A stretch of 64,000 bases of DNA, taken from Streptomyces cylindrosporus. GTDB lineage: Bacteria; Actinomycetota; Actinomycetes; Streptomycetales; Streptomycetaceae. The stretch is taken from the NCBI RefSeq assembly GCF_022698165.1, contig NZ_JALDAY010000002.1:124001-188000 (forward strand), in the 5' to 3' direction. Numbering within the stretch: the stretch's first letter is position 1; each line of letters starts with the position of its first letter. A model generated the notes under the pieces. The model saw nothing but the letters and a program-made list of their open reading frames with translations, was not told the DNA's origin and did not search any database. Shown one piece after another: positions 35,573-44,262 of this stretch. The position numbers and the translations under genes are program-made.

Positions 35573-35689
35573 CAGATCTCCCGCCTTCGTACAAGCCAAG
35601 TGCATCGCCCGATAGCGGGTCCGGCAAGGCTCGCAGGAGATGTGCGAATCGTGCGTTCGAGCGGACCAGGGGCCCGAACCTCCGCGCGC

Positions 35690-35832
35690 TCAGAGCGGTC
35701 CGTCGGCCTCGGCGTTCACCAGCCGTACCAGTTCCTCGACGCTCAGCTCGACCCGCCGCCCATCAGCCAACCGGGACCGGCCCAACGACGCCGCCTCGAC
35801 GTCGTCGACAGCCTCGTCGTGCTCGCGAATCT
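35690..35832 (-). pseudogene. 3' part of a 59-codon gene split by the IS21-type element
   Basis: On the minus strand this piece encodes the ending IREHDEAVDDVEAASLGRS...VELSVEELVRLVNAEADGPL. Removing 35828-43382 joins it in frame to ATG 43424 on the far side (MERRGGAGLSSEE), giving a 59-residue protein. The target duplication AATCT lies at the junction. It would be the first gene of the small operon at 34936-35572. Confidence 0.65.
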
Positions 35833-35937
35833 TGTCGGCGTCGGCCGAACGCTGACCCTCTGACGGCGTATCAAATCTGACCCTCTTGGTGATCTTCGTC
35901 TGACTCTGGCCTTGTTGATCAAGGTCAGGAGGAAGAG

Positions 35938-37197
35938 GTGATCCTTGTGGAGGACTGGGCAGAGATCCGCCGGTTGCACCGGGCCGAGCAGATGCCGATC
36001 CGGGCAATCGCTCGTCATCTGGGCATCTCGAAGAACACGGTGAAGCGGGCGCTGGCGCACGACCGGCCGCCGAAGTACGAGAGACCGGCCAAGGGCTCGG
36101 TCGTGGACGCGGTCGAGGTGCAGATCCGCGAGCTGCTGCGGGAGACGCCGACGATGCCGGCCACGGTGATCGCCGAGCGGATCGGCTGGGAACGTGGGAT
36201 GACGGTCCTCAAGGAGCGGGTCCGTGAGCTGCGGCCGGCCTATGTTCCGGTGGATCCGGTGTCGCGGACGACGTATCGGCCGGGCGAGCTGGCCCAGTGC
36301 GACCTGTGGTTCCCCGACGCGGAGATCCCGCTCGGCTATGGGCAGACCGGACAGCCGCCGGTGCTGGTGATGGTCTCCGGCTACTCGCGGATGATCACCG
36401 CGCGGATGCTGCCCTCGCGGCGGACCGGGGACCTGATCGATGGGCACTGGCGGCTGCTGTCCGCCTGGGGCGCCGTCCCCAGGATGCTCGTCTGGGACAA
36501 CGAGTCCGGCATCGGCCGCGGCAAGGTGACCGGCGAGTTCGCCGCGTTCGCGGGCCTGCTCTCCACCAAGATCTTCCTCTGCCGTCCCCGCGATCCGGAA
36601 ACGAAAGGGCTGGTCGAGCGCGCGAACGGTTACCTGGAGACGAGCTTCCTGCCGGGCCGTCACTTCGCCGGCCCCAACGACTTCAACACCCAGCTGGACG
36701 AGTGGCTGAAGATCGCCAACCGGCGCCGGCACCGCGCTCTGCAGGCCCGTCCCGTCGAGCGGTGGGAGGCCGACAAGGCCGGAATGATCGCGCTGCCACC
36801 GGTCGACCCGCCGTCCTGGTGGCGCTTCTCCATCCGGCTCGGCCGCGACCACTACGTCCGCATCGACACCAACGACTACTCCGTCGACCCCGCCGCGATC
36901 GGGAAGACGGTGACCGTGCTCTGCGACAACGACCAGGTCCTCGTCCTGGCCACCGGCGGGGAGATCGTCGCCCAGCACCCCCGCTGCTGGGCGAAACACC
37001 AGACCCTCACCGACCCCGAACATGCTGCCGTCAGCACCCGGATGCGTCAGGAAGCGCACCGTCAGCAGGCCGCCCGCCCGCCAGGGCGGCCAGCTGCTTC
37101 GTCCGGCCCGCTGGTCGAAGTCGAACAGCGTGAACTGGGCAGCTACGACCGGCTGTTCACCGTCATCGACGGCGGCAACAACCAGGAGGCGAGCTGA
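35938..37197 (+). CDS. istA: IS21-family transposase IstA
   Basis: 419 residues from GTG 35938 with AGGAGG 8-13 nt upstream. An N-terminal helix-turn-helix (QMPIRAIARHLGISKNTVKRAL) precedes a DDE integrase core: CDLWFPDAEIPLG, VWDNESGIG and ETKGLVERANGYLETSFLPGR. Length and motifs match intact IstA. It catalyses strand transfer with the IstB ATPase encoded immediately downstream. Confidence 0.95.
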   Translation: MILVEDWAEIRRLHRAEQMPIRAIARHLGISKNTVKRALAHDRPPKYERPAKGSVVDAVEVQIRELLRETPTMPATVIAERIGWERGMTVLKERVRELRPAYVPVDPVSRTTYRPGELAQCDLWFPDAEIPLGYGQTGQPPVLVMVSGYSRMITARMLPSRRTGDLIDGHWRLLSAWGAVPRMLVWDNESGIGRGKVTGEFAAFAGLLSTKIFLCRPRDPETKGLVERANGYLETSFLPGRHFAGPNDFNTQLDEWLKIANRRRHRALQARPVERWEADKAGMIALPPVDPPSWWRFSIRLGRDHYVRIDTNDYSVDPAAIGKTVTVLCDNDQVLVLATGGEIVAQHPRCWAKHQTLTDPEHAAVSTRMRQEAHRQQAARPPGRPAASSGPLVEVEQRELGSYDRLFTVIDGGNNQEAS

Positions 37198-38082
37198 ATG
37201 CCCCGCACCCCGACAGCCGCCGGTGACGAGGTCTGCGGGGACGAGCCGGCAATCGCCGGGGAATCCTCCACGGCCGTCAAGACGACCACGGCGGCCTCCG
37301 GCCGCCGCACGGGCCGGCAAACCTCCTCCGACCTGGCCTTCCTTGCCCGCGCGATGAAGGCCCCAGCCATGCTGGACGCCGCGGAGCGGCTCACCGAGCG
37401 AGCCCGCAAGGAGTCCTGGACGCACGCCGAATACCTCGTCGCCTGCCTTCAGCGCGAGGTCTCGGCCCGCGAGTCGCACGGCGGCGAGGCCCGCGTCCGC
37501 GCCGCCCGCTTCCCCGCCATCAAGACGATCGAGGAACTCGACGTCACCCATCTGCGCGGCATAACGCGCCAACAGCTCGCGCATCTGGGCACGTTGGACT
37601 TCATCGCGGGAAAGGAGAACGCCGTTTTTCTGGGTCCGCCGGGCACGGGAAAAACACACCTGGCGATCGGGCTCGCGGTCCGCGCCTGCCAGGCCGGACA
37701 CCGCGTCGCGTTCGCGACCGCCTCCGAGTGGGTCGACCGCCTCGCCGCCGCCCATGCCACCGGCCGCCTCGCCGACGAACTCACCCGCCTCGGCCGCTAC
37801 CCGCTCCTCGTGGTCGATGAGGTTGGCTACATCCCGTTCGAGGCCGAGGCCGCGAACCTGTTCTTCCAGCTCATCTCGAACAGATACGAACGCGCGTCCG
37901 TGATCGTCACCAGCAACAAACCCTTCGGACGCTGGGGAGAGGTCTTCGGCGACGAGACCGTCGCCGCCGCGATGATCGACCGCCTCGTCCACCACGCCGA
38001 GGTCCACTCGTTCAAAGGCGACTCGTATCGCATGCGCGGCCGTGAACTCGGACGCATCCCCACCGACAACCAAGACGACTGA
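37198..38082 (+). CDS. istB: IS21-family helper ATPase IstB
   Basis: 294 residues, AAA+ ATPase with Walker A LGPPGTGKTHLAIGLA and Walker B LLVVDEVGYIPF, followed by VIVTSNKPFGRWGEVFGDE. ATG 37198 directly follows the istA stop. IstB selects targets and stimulates IstA. Apparently intact, so the IS21 proteins may still be made even though the element's right end is displaced by the nested insertion. Confidence 0.95.
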   Translation: MPRTPTAAGDEVCGDEPAIAGESSTAVKTTTAASGRRTGRQTSSDLAFLARAMKAPAMLDAAERLTERARKESWTHAEYLVACLQREVSARESHGGEARVRAARFPAIKTIEELDVTHLRGITRQQLAHLGTLDFIAGKENAVFLGPPGTGKTHLAIGLAVRACQAGHRVAFATASEWVDRLAAAHATGRLADELTRLGRYPLLVVDEVGYIPFEAEAANLFFQLISNRYERASVIVTSNKPFGRWGEVFGDETVAAAMIDRLVHHAEVHSFKGDSYRMRGRELGRIPTDNQDD

Positions 38083-38142
38083 ACACACGCAACAGAAGAC
38101 ACCTGGGTCACTTTTTACCCGCCCAAACTGGGTCACGGTTCA

Positions 38143-38204
38143 GGTTCTGGATCACTTTCAGTGCCGGAGCCACGGAGGGTCACCACAAGCGCGATCATGA
38201 ACGG
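38143..38204 (+). repeat. ISL3 terminal inverted repeat, left
   Basis: 62 bp identical to the reverse complement of 43300-43361. It includes the last codons and stop of the transposase gene on the minus strand. Confidence 0.95.
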
Positions 38205-38281
38205 CCTCGCCCGGCGAGGAGGACCCGCTTGCGGAGCAGGTCGAAGTTGGCGCGGCCGAACATCTGCCGCTTCAGCATCTT
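38195..38281 (-). pseudogene. 3' fragment of the ISL3 transposase gene
   Basis: On the minus strand 29 codons including the stop encode KMLKRQMFGRANFDLLRKRV and a short end, the typical C-terminus of ISL3 transposases. It joins in frame to the 5' fragment ending at 41765 (…EGHNNKI) once 38282-41764 is removed, giving a 539-residue protein. Confidence 0.9.
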
Positions 38282-38322
38282 AAAAGTTACGTGGAATCTG
38301 CCGGGGTGATCATGTCTCCCCG

Positions 38323-39414
38323 GTGACCACGGACTTGGGAGATGGCTTGAGCGGCACGACGGTACTCACGGAGAAGTGGCCGGTGCTCAGCCGGCATGAA
38401 CAGGCGGCGGCCTGGCTGACGGTCTGGACGGATCTCGGACGTGCACCACGCACGATCGACGCCTACGGCCGGGGACTGGCCGAGTACCTCTTGATGTGTG
38501 AACGGGAGGACGTCGACCCGGTTTCGGCGAACCGCGCCCATGTCGCCGTCTACGTACGGGAGTTGACCACCCGGCCGCACCGGCGGGGTGCGAATGTGAT
38601 CTCCATTGACTCGGGTGCAGGGCTGGCGAACGCGACGATCCAGCAGCGCCTGGTGCCAGTCCGTCTGTTCTACGACTTCCTCATGGAAGAGGGGCTGCGG
38701 GAGTCCAACCCTGTCGGTCGCGGTCGGTACACCCCAGGTCGACGGAACGGCGGTCAGCAGCGAGGCTTGGTGCCGCGGCTGACGAAGCTGCCGTGGATTC
38801 CCAGCGAGCAGCAGTGGCTGCGGATCCTGGAGGTGGCTCGGCGAGAGCCGGTACGCAACCGCGTGATGCTCGCCCTGGCCTACGACGCCGCCCTGCGGCG
38901 CGAGGAGTTGTGCTCGCTACGGACCGACGACGTGGATCCGGCCCATCGCACGCTGCGGATACGGGCGGAGACGACGAAGAACCGGCTGGAGCGGGTGGTG
39001 CCCTACTCGGCGTCGACCGGGGTGCTGCTGTCGGCCTACCTCGCTCACCGAGGGACGATCAGCCGGGCCCGCGGGTCGCTCTTCCTGTCGGAGTCGCGCC
39101 GCAATCATGCTCAGCCGCTGAGTCTGTGGACATGGTCGAAGGTGGTCCGAAAGATCGCGCTGACCTCCGAGGTCGAGCGGTTCTCCACGCACACCACGCG
39201 GCACCTGTGTCTGACAGACCTTGCCCGGATGGGCTGGGAAGTGCACGCGATCGCCGCGTTTGCCGGACACCGGCACACCGACTCCACACTGCAGTACATC
39301 CATTTGTCCGGCCGGGAGTTGGCCGACAAGCTCGCTCGCGGCATGGAGCACATGCACGCCTGGCGCATCCAGGCCCTCACCAAGGACGGCGCTGCCGGGG
39401 AGGAGAGCCGGTGA
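38323..39414 (+). CDS. Tyrosine recombinase A (TnpA-like)
   Basis: 363 residues from GTG 38323. An N-terminal SAM-like core-binding domain (RAPRTIDAYGRGLAEYL) precedes a catalytic domain with Arg in ALRREELCSLR, HTTRHLCLTDLARMG (HxxR) and GHRHTDSTLQYIH (His and nucleophile Tyr). All key residues are present, so it should be active. It overlaps the next gene by 4 bp. Confidence 0.92.
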   Translation: MTTDLGDGLSGTTVLTEKWPVLSRHEQAAAWLTVWTDLGRAPRTIDAYGRGLAEYLLMCEREDVDPVSANRAHVAVYVRELTTRPHRRGANVISIDSGAGLANATIQQRLVPVRLFYDFLMEEGLRESNPVGRGRYTPGRRNGGQQRGLVPRLTKLPWIPSEQQWLRILEVARREPVRNRVMLALAYDAALRREELCSLRTDDVDPAHRTLRIRAETTKNRLERVVPYSASTGVLLSAYLAHRGTISRARGSLFLSESRRNHAQPLSLWTWSKVVRKIALTSEVERFSTHTTRHLCLTDLARMGWEVHAIAAFAGHRHTDSTLQYIHLSGRELADKLARGMEHMHAWRIQALTKDGAAGEESR

Positions 39415-41744
39415 CCTCGCTCATCTCAGCCTCGGTGGTCTCGGACCCGTCCAATCGCTGGATATGGCCGATCGACCCGAGTCGCTACGACATCGCGGCC
39501 GTGTTGCGGACGGAGGAGAAGCGGGCCATCGCGGAGCTGGGCCTGGTCAACCTGCGCCGGATGGCCCGTCACGATCCTAACGCCCCCGGCTGGCGCGCGA
39601 TCCGGCGGCTGCTGCGGCCGCTGGACGACGTTGCCGCCGCGTCGCACGAGCCGGCCACCTCGCACCGCCGCCGGGGAAGGCTGGATGCCGCCGCGGTGAT
39701 CCTGCTGCGGTGCGCGGAGACCGGCCGCTCCTACTGGGTCTGGAGCGGCGAGGAGTGGGCCCGTCTGCTCGGGAGCGATCTGCCGAGCTTCCGCGCGAGC
39801 GTTCCCGCCTGGGCTGAGGAGGCGGCCCGTCCCCAACTGGCCGCGCATGCCTTCTTGCTCGGCGGTTTCGCCGACTTCTACAAGCTGGGCAGCTTCGGCC
39901 GTCTCGCTCTGGCCTGGCGCGTCTTCGGCCGCGACCGCGTGGACGGCGAGATCCGGCGGATCCGCACGGTCCTCGCCGGCTGGGGCTATCAGCTCGGCCG
40001 CGAGGACGACCAGCTGCTGCCGATGGTGGTCTGCCAGGTTCTGCTCCTCAACCGCAGCCCGCACCTGGAGGACTTGACCACCGACCTGTTCGAGCAGATC
40101 CGCGCCGAGCGCCTACTGCCCGCGGCGCGGGGCAACACGCTGCATGCCATGCAGCGGGCCGTCGCCGAGCTCGGCTTCTGCGAGCCGCCGCAGCGGATGA
40201 CGGGCCGTCACTCGGCGCGGGCGAGCGGAGGCTCCCCGGTCTGGGCGGCATGGGTGGAGCGTTGGTACGACACCTCCACGCTCACGCCCCGGGTCCGCGG
40301 CACGGTCCGTTCCACCTTGCTCAAGGTCGGACGGTGGCTGGAGGCCGAGCATTCCGAGGCCGCGGACCCGGCGAAGTGGTCGAGGCGGACTTGCGCGACC
40401 TGGGTCGCCGCGCTCGACAGAATGAAGGTCGGCGACTACGTCCAACGCACGGCCGGTCTGAAGGACCGTATCGGCAAGCCGCTCGAAGCGCCTACGAAGG
40501 CGACCCAGCTCAGCGCGGTGCGAACGTTCTTCCGCGACTGTCAGGAGTGGGAGTGGATACCTCGGCGCTTCGATCCGCAGCGGGCGCTTGGCACCCCGCG
40601 CAGCATCGCAGCCTTGCTCGGTCCGGACCCCCGTGTGATCGCGGACGGCATCTGGGCGAAGCTGATGTGGGCCGGGCTGAACCTCACCGACGACGACCTT
40701 CCGCAGACCCAGGCCGGGAACTTCTACCCGCTGGAACTCGTCCGCGCGGTCACGCTGACCTGGCTGTTCTCCGGGCAGAGGAGCGATGAGATAGCCCGGC
40801 TGCGGATCGGCTGCATCCGCTGGGAGCACGACGGCTCGGTGATCACGGGCGACTCGCAGCAGGTCCTCGCCCGCGACGCGGTCTGCCTGCTGGACGTGCC
40901 GACCCACAAGACCGGCACCGCCTTCACCAAACCGGTCGACCCGATCCTGGGCCAGGCCCTCGATGCCTGGCAGTCCATCCGTCCCGTCCAGCCGAAGTTC
41001 ACCGACCGCCGCACCGGCGAACTCGTGGACCCGCTGTTCGCGTTCCGGGCCCGGAAGGTGTCCTCCGTCTATATCAACAACACCGTGATCCCGATGCTCT
41101 GTCGCAAGGCCGGCGTCCCCGCCGCCGATGTCCGCGGGAACATAACCAGCCACCGGGCCCGCTCCACGATTGCCAGCCAGCTCTACAACGCCAAGGAGCC
41201 GATGACACTGTTCGAGCTGCAAGCTTGGCTCGGACATCGCTCACCGCAGTCCACGCAGTTCTACGCGAAGATCAGTCCCACGACGCTGACCCGGGCCTAC
41301 GACGATGCCGGATACTTCTCCCGCAACGTCCGCACCATCGAGGTCCTCGTCGACCGCGACGCAGTCGCCTCCGGCGCCGCCGCAGCGGGCGAACCCTGGC
41401 AGCACTACGACCTCGGCCACGGCTACTGCACCTACACATTCTTCGAGCAGTGCCAACACCGCATGGCTTGCGCACGCTGCGACTTCTACACCCCGAAGGA
41501 CTCCAGCAAGGCCCAACTCCTGGAAGCCAAAGGCAATTTGCTGAAGATGCGAGCATCGATCCCGCTGACCGAGGACGAGCAAGCGGCCGTCGACGATGGG
41601 CAGGCGGCCCTCGACCGCCTCCTGGACCGACTCGCCGACACCCCCACCCCCGCCGGGCCGACACCTCGCCAACTCGATCTCCCGGCGAACACAACTCTGC
41701 TGCCGATCGTCGACGTCCGCCAGGGCAAAGCACAGCAACCTTGA
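39411..41744 (+). CDS. Tyrosine recombinase B (long, TnpB-like)
   Basis: 777 residues from GTG 39411, overlapping the first recombinase stop. The catalytic domain has SGQRSDEIARL (Arg), SHRARSTIASQLYN (HxxR) and GHRSPQSTQFYAKI (His, Tyr). A C-terminal Cys-rich patch (YCTYTFFEQCQHRMACARCDFY) probably binds zinc. Long N-terminal region of unknown fold. Paired recombinases of this kind act together in Tn554-like elements. It ends 20 bp before the insert boundary. Confidence 0.9.
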   Translation: MTSLISASVVSDPSNRWIWPIDPSRYDIAAVLRTEEKRAIAELGLVNLRRMARHDPNAPGWRAIRRLLRPLDDVAAASHEPATSHRRRGRLDAAAVILLRCAETGRSYWVWSGEEWARLLGSDLPSFRASVPAWAEEAARPQLAAHAFLLGGFADFYKLGSFGRLALAWRVFGRDRVDGEIRRIRTVLAGWGYQLGREDDQLLPMVVCQVLLLNRSPHLEDLTTDLFEQIRAERLLPAARGNTLHAMQRAVAELGFCEPPQRMTGRHSARASGGSPVWAAWVERWYDTSTLTPRVRGTVRSTLLKVGRWLEAEHSEAADPAKWSRRTCATWVAALDRMKVGDYVQRTAGLKDRIGKPLEAPTKATQLSAVRTFFRDCQEWEWIPRRFDPQRALGTPRSIAALLGPDPRVIADGIWAKLMWAGLNLTDDDLPQTQAGNFYPLELVRAVTLTWLFSGQRSDEIARLRIGCIRWEHDGSVITGDSQQVLARDAVCLLDVPTHKTGTAFTKPVDPILGQALDAWQSIRPVQPKFTDRRTGELVDPLFAFRARKVSSVYINNTVIPMLCRKAGVPAADVRGNITSHRARSTIASQLYNAKEPMTLFELQAWLGHRSPQSTQFYAKISPTTLTRAYDDAGYFSRNVRTIEVLVDRDAVASGAAAAGEPWQHYDLGHGYCTYTFFEQCQHRMACARCDFYTPKDSSKAQLLEAKGNLLKMRASIPLTEDEQAAVDDGQAALDRLLDRLADTPTPAGPTPRQLDLPANTTLLPIVDVRQGKAQQP

Positions 41745-43297
41745 CAATTCTGATTCCACAGAATGATCTTGTTGTTGTGACCCTCGACGGCGCCGGAGCT
41801 GTAGCGCAGGCTGAGCCCGGCGACTACCGCGTCGAGGTCCTGGCCGAGTCCGTTGACGAAGCCGTGGAGGACGGGCAGGTCGTCGGCCTGGACGCGCTCG
41901 ATCCACTGGCCGAGGTCCCGGCCCCGGCGGCTATTCATCAACTCGGCGAATGCCCGGACGTGTTCGGCAGTTCGGTCCAGCTCCGGACAGCGGGCGAGGA
42001 TCTTCTTGAGCCGCTCGGCTTGGTCATCATTGAGATCCTCGGGGCGGCGGGTAATCCAGCCGGTCACATCGCGCACGGACGGATCCTTGCGGGGCGGGTC
42101 GTTGTGCGGGAGGACCTCTCGGAGCCGCCGGACGTATTCGCGGACGATGGTGACGCCGCCGCGGTAGCCGCGCTGTTGGAGTTCACCGAAAAGGTAGGCG
42201 GCATTCGTGCGTCCCTCGGCCCACCGCTGGTGTAGATAAGGCTTGTAGGGGTCCAGGATGCTGGTGCGGCCAGTCCACTGACCGACCAGCAGTTCGTCTG
42301 GGGTGGCCGCATGGGCGAGACGGCGAACCGTGGTCCGGCTCAGTCCGAGCTCACGGGCGATGGCCCGCAACGCCATTCCCTGAGCGAGCAGTTGGTGAAC
42401 GGTGGCGTGCTGCCGCCGCACCCGCTCGGACAGGCGCCCTGAAGTGCGCGGGTGGGCCGTCGGCTTCTCTTCCAGCGCCGATATGTCCATCGATGGGGCC
42501 GTGGCCGTGGCTTTCTGGTCCGGCTCGCGGAGCAGGACGCGGTGGCGGACGACGGTCTTCTCGACGGCCTCGGCCAGGTTCTTCCAGAGGTGCCAGCGGT
42601 CCGCGACATGAATGGCGTCAGGGGCCCCGAGCCGTCCGGCCTCGGCATAGGCGGTGGAGCGATCGCGGCAGATCACCTCGATGCCGGGGTGGTCGGCAAG
42701 CCACTTGGCCACCGTCCCTGTGGTCCGGTCGGGTAACAGATCGACCGGGCAGCGCGTCTCGATGTCGATCAGGATCGTGCCGTAGTTGTGTCCCTTGCGC
42801 AGCGCGAATTCGTCCACCCCGAGCACGCGTGGCGTGGGCGGCGAAGGCTCCGGCAGGCGGCGTATCAGCCGGAGGAGTGTTGACCGACTTGCCCGCACGG
42901 CGAGCGCGTGGGCCAGGCGGGCGCCAGCACGGCCGGCCAGCATCACCGCCAGCTGCTGCAGGACCGTCTGCAGTCCAGCACTGCGTCGCCCGTGGCGGAA
43001 GGTCAGCCCGTCGACCTGCTCAGCAAACGTCGCCTGCGCGCAGGTACTTTCGCGGCAGCGGAACCGCCGTACCTGTAACTCGATCACGACTGGACGCCCG
43101 CCGACCGCGGTGTCGGCGAGTCGGCGTACATACCGGCTGTGCACCCGAATCGAGAGTGTTCCGCAGGCGGGACATGGAGCCCCCTCAGCTGACACGGTGG
43201 CCCGTACGATCACCAACTCGTCCTCAACTACGACGCCTTCGATCAGGACGCCTTCGGCCTTGTGGAACCACAGGTCCCGGAGGAGTACATCACCCAC
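41486..43297 (-). pseudogene. 5' part of the ISL3 transposase gene, truncated by the inserted unit
   Basis: From GTG 43297 the first 511 codons (to 41765) are an ISL3 transposase. A Cys zinc-binding N-terminus comes first (CPACGTLSI, RCRESTCAQATF), then DDE motifs in VLGVDEFALRKGHNYGTILID, EVICRDRSTAYAEA and SLRYSSGAVEGHNNKI. The frame then enters the inserted recombinase unit and adds 93 meaningless codons to 41486. The true last 29 codons lie at 38195-38281. Confidence 0.9.
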
Positions 43298-43299
43298 GA

Positions 43300-43361
43300 C
43301 CGTTCATGATCGCGCTTGTGGTGACCCTCCGTGGCTCCGGCACTGAAAGTGATCCAGAACC
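43300..43361 (-). repeat. ISL3 terminal inverted repeat, right
   Basis: 62 bp, exact reverse complement of 38143-38204. The transposase GTG start lies 3 bp inside it. Confidence 0.95.
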
Positions 43362-43387
43362 ACGGTTCACCCGCCGCCGACAAATCT

Positions 43388-43424
43388 CCTCGCTACTCAA
43401 GCCCGCTCCTCCCCTTCTCTCCAT
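43388..43424 (-). pseudogene. 5' part of the small gene split by IS21
   Basis: ATG 43424 on the minus strand reads MERRGGAGLSSEE and joins in frame, through the AATCT duplication, to the fragment at 35690-35832. No good ribosome-binding site is seen upstream, so the real start may lie elsewhere. Confidence 0.45.
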
Positions 43425-43626
43425 CCAGCCACGCAAATGGCCGCTCCCGCACCAGCTGAGGGGACGACCGTTTCATTCCGCGTTGCACGGACATCAGTCG
43501 CCGCATCCGGGGCCAGTTCGCCCATGGCAGACGCACACCGCGGGCAACGACTGGAGACACCGCCCAAGACCATGGCAACGTACGGGAGCCCGGAAAAACC
43601 GCAGGTCAACGAAGGGTTCTCTGTTC

Positions 43627-44001
43627 GTGACGCTCACCACCACAACCATGTTCCGGCCTCTCGCAGAGCTTCCTCCACCCGCCCTCGGCGAGCGTGAGTG
43701 GCTCCTCGAATGCCACTGCGCCCGAACCGTGACCGACCTTCTCAAGGCCCAGGGATGGGACGTCGTCGCCGACCTGGACTGCAACGTCCACTGCTCCAGC
43801 CCCGACCGACGCGTGTACGTGGGCTTCCTCCCCGAAAGCCGGGAGGCAGCACGCGGCGAGCTGTGGCACATCCACGTCACGGACAACAGCGGGCCCAGGG
43901 CCTGGCGCCAGACCTTCGGACCGGATACCCCGGCACAGGCCGTCGCCGGATTCCTCGCCGCTCTGATCAACTTCCCCACCCGCTACTGCACCTGCGTGTA
44001 A
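43627..44001 (+). CDS. Single-domain DUF317-like protein
   Basis: 124 residues from GTG 43627 (GAAGGG upstream; ATG 43648 is the alternative). It contains one DUF317-type unit: DCNVHCSSPDRRVYVGFLPES, WHIHVTDNSGPRAWRQTFGPDTPAQAVAGFLAAL. It resumes the conjugation operon after the nested IS block. Unlike the longer DUF317 proteins it has no AAxxRS tail and ends abruptly (FPTRYCTCV). Confidence 0.7.
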   Translation: MTLTTTTMFRPLAELPPPALGEREWLLECHCARTVTDLLKAQGWDVVADLDCNVHCSSPDRRVYVGFLPESREAARGELWHIHVTDNSGPRAWRQTFGPDTPAQAVAGFLAALINFPTRYCTCV

Positions 44002-44037
44002 CACCCGCTCCGCACGCTCATCGCCAAGGAGACCGTC

Positions 44038-44262
44038 ATGCCCTCCGAGATCACCGTTGGCCAACTGGTTCACCAGCTCCAGTCCTTCGACCCCGACCTG
44101 CCCGTGTACCTCGCCATCAATCCCGACTGGCCCTACGCCCACCGCATCGGCCGCACCATGGAGATCACCGGGGCGACCGGAGCTGTCTACATCGCTGAAA
44201 ACGGCCAGGAGGGCGTACTGCCGCCCACCGTCCGCAACCAGCTGGACTGGGCCGATGTATGA
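44038..44262 (+). CDS. Small conserved hypothetical protein
   Basis: 74 residues: TVGQLVHQLQSFDPDLPVYLAINPDWPYAHRIG, a helix followed by strands, as in small proteins recurrent in actinobacterial plasmids. Good AAGGAG upstream. Its stop overlaps the next ATG (ATGA). Function unknown. Confidence 0.7.
   Translation: MPSEITVGQLVHQLQSFDPDLPVYLAINPDWPYAHRIGRTMEITGATGAVYIAENGQEGVLPPTVRNQLDWADV

Larger units (their letters stand above)
38282..41764. mobile_element. 3.5-kb unit encoding two tyrosine recombinases, inserted in the ISL3 transposase
   Basis: Boundaries follow from the exact reconstruction of the interrupted transposase frame: host sequence CATCTT then GATCTT on either side, with no added or lost base. 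The insert holds only two overlapping recombinase genes. Near its ends are inverted GTGGAATC copies (38291-38298 and 41752-41759). No target duplication is needed, as for Tn554-type recombination. A third Tn554-like gene (tnpC) is absent. Confidence 0.8.
38143..43361. mobile_element. ISL3-family insertion sequence inside IS21, itself interrupted
   Basis: The element is bounded by perfect 62-bp inverted repeats (38143-38204 and 43300-43361) and by an exact 8-bp target duplication ACGGTTCA (38135-38142 and 43362-43369), the duplication size expected for ISL3. Its transposase, on the minus strand, is split by an inserted 3,483-bp unit (38282-41764). It lies near the right end of the IS21 element. 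Confidence 0.9.
35833..43382. mobile_element. IS21-family insertion sequence (interrupted by nested ISL3-type IS)
   Basis: The left end starts TGTCGGCGTCGGCCGAAC. The right end, read inward, starts TGTCGGCGGCGGGTGAAC, so the ends are matching inverted repeats with further TGACCC repeats inside. A 5-bp target duplication AATCT flanks it (35828-35832 and 43383-43387). It carries istA and istB. Without the nested ISL3-type element (38143-43361, plus one 8-bp duplication copy) the IS would be about 2.3 kb, a normal IS21 size. Confidence 0.85.

Noticed and set aside
43397..43609. Minus-strand 70-codon frame with a CPRC motif right of the IS21 element
   Set aside because: No ribosome site or conserved pattern beyond one Cys pair; overlaps the reconstructed split gene in another frame.
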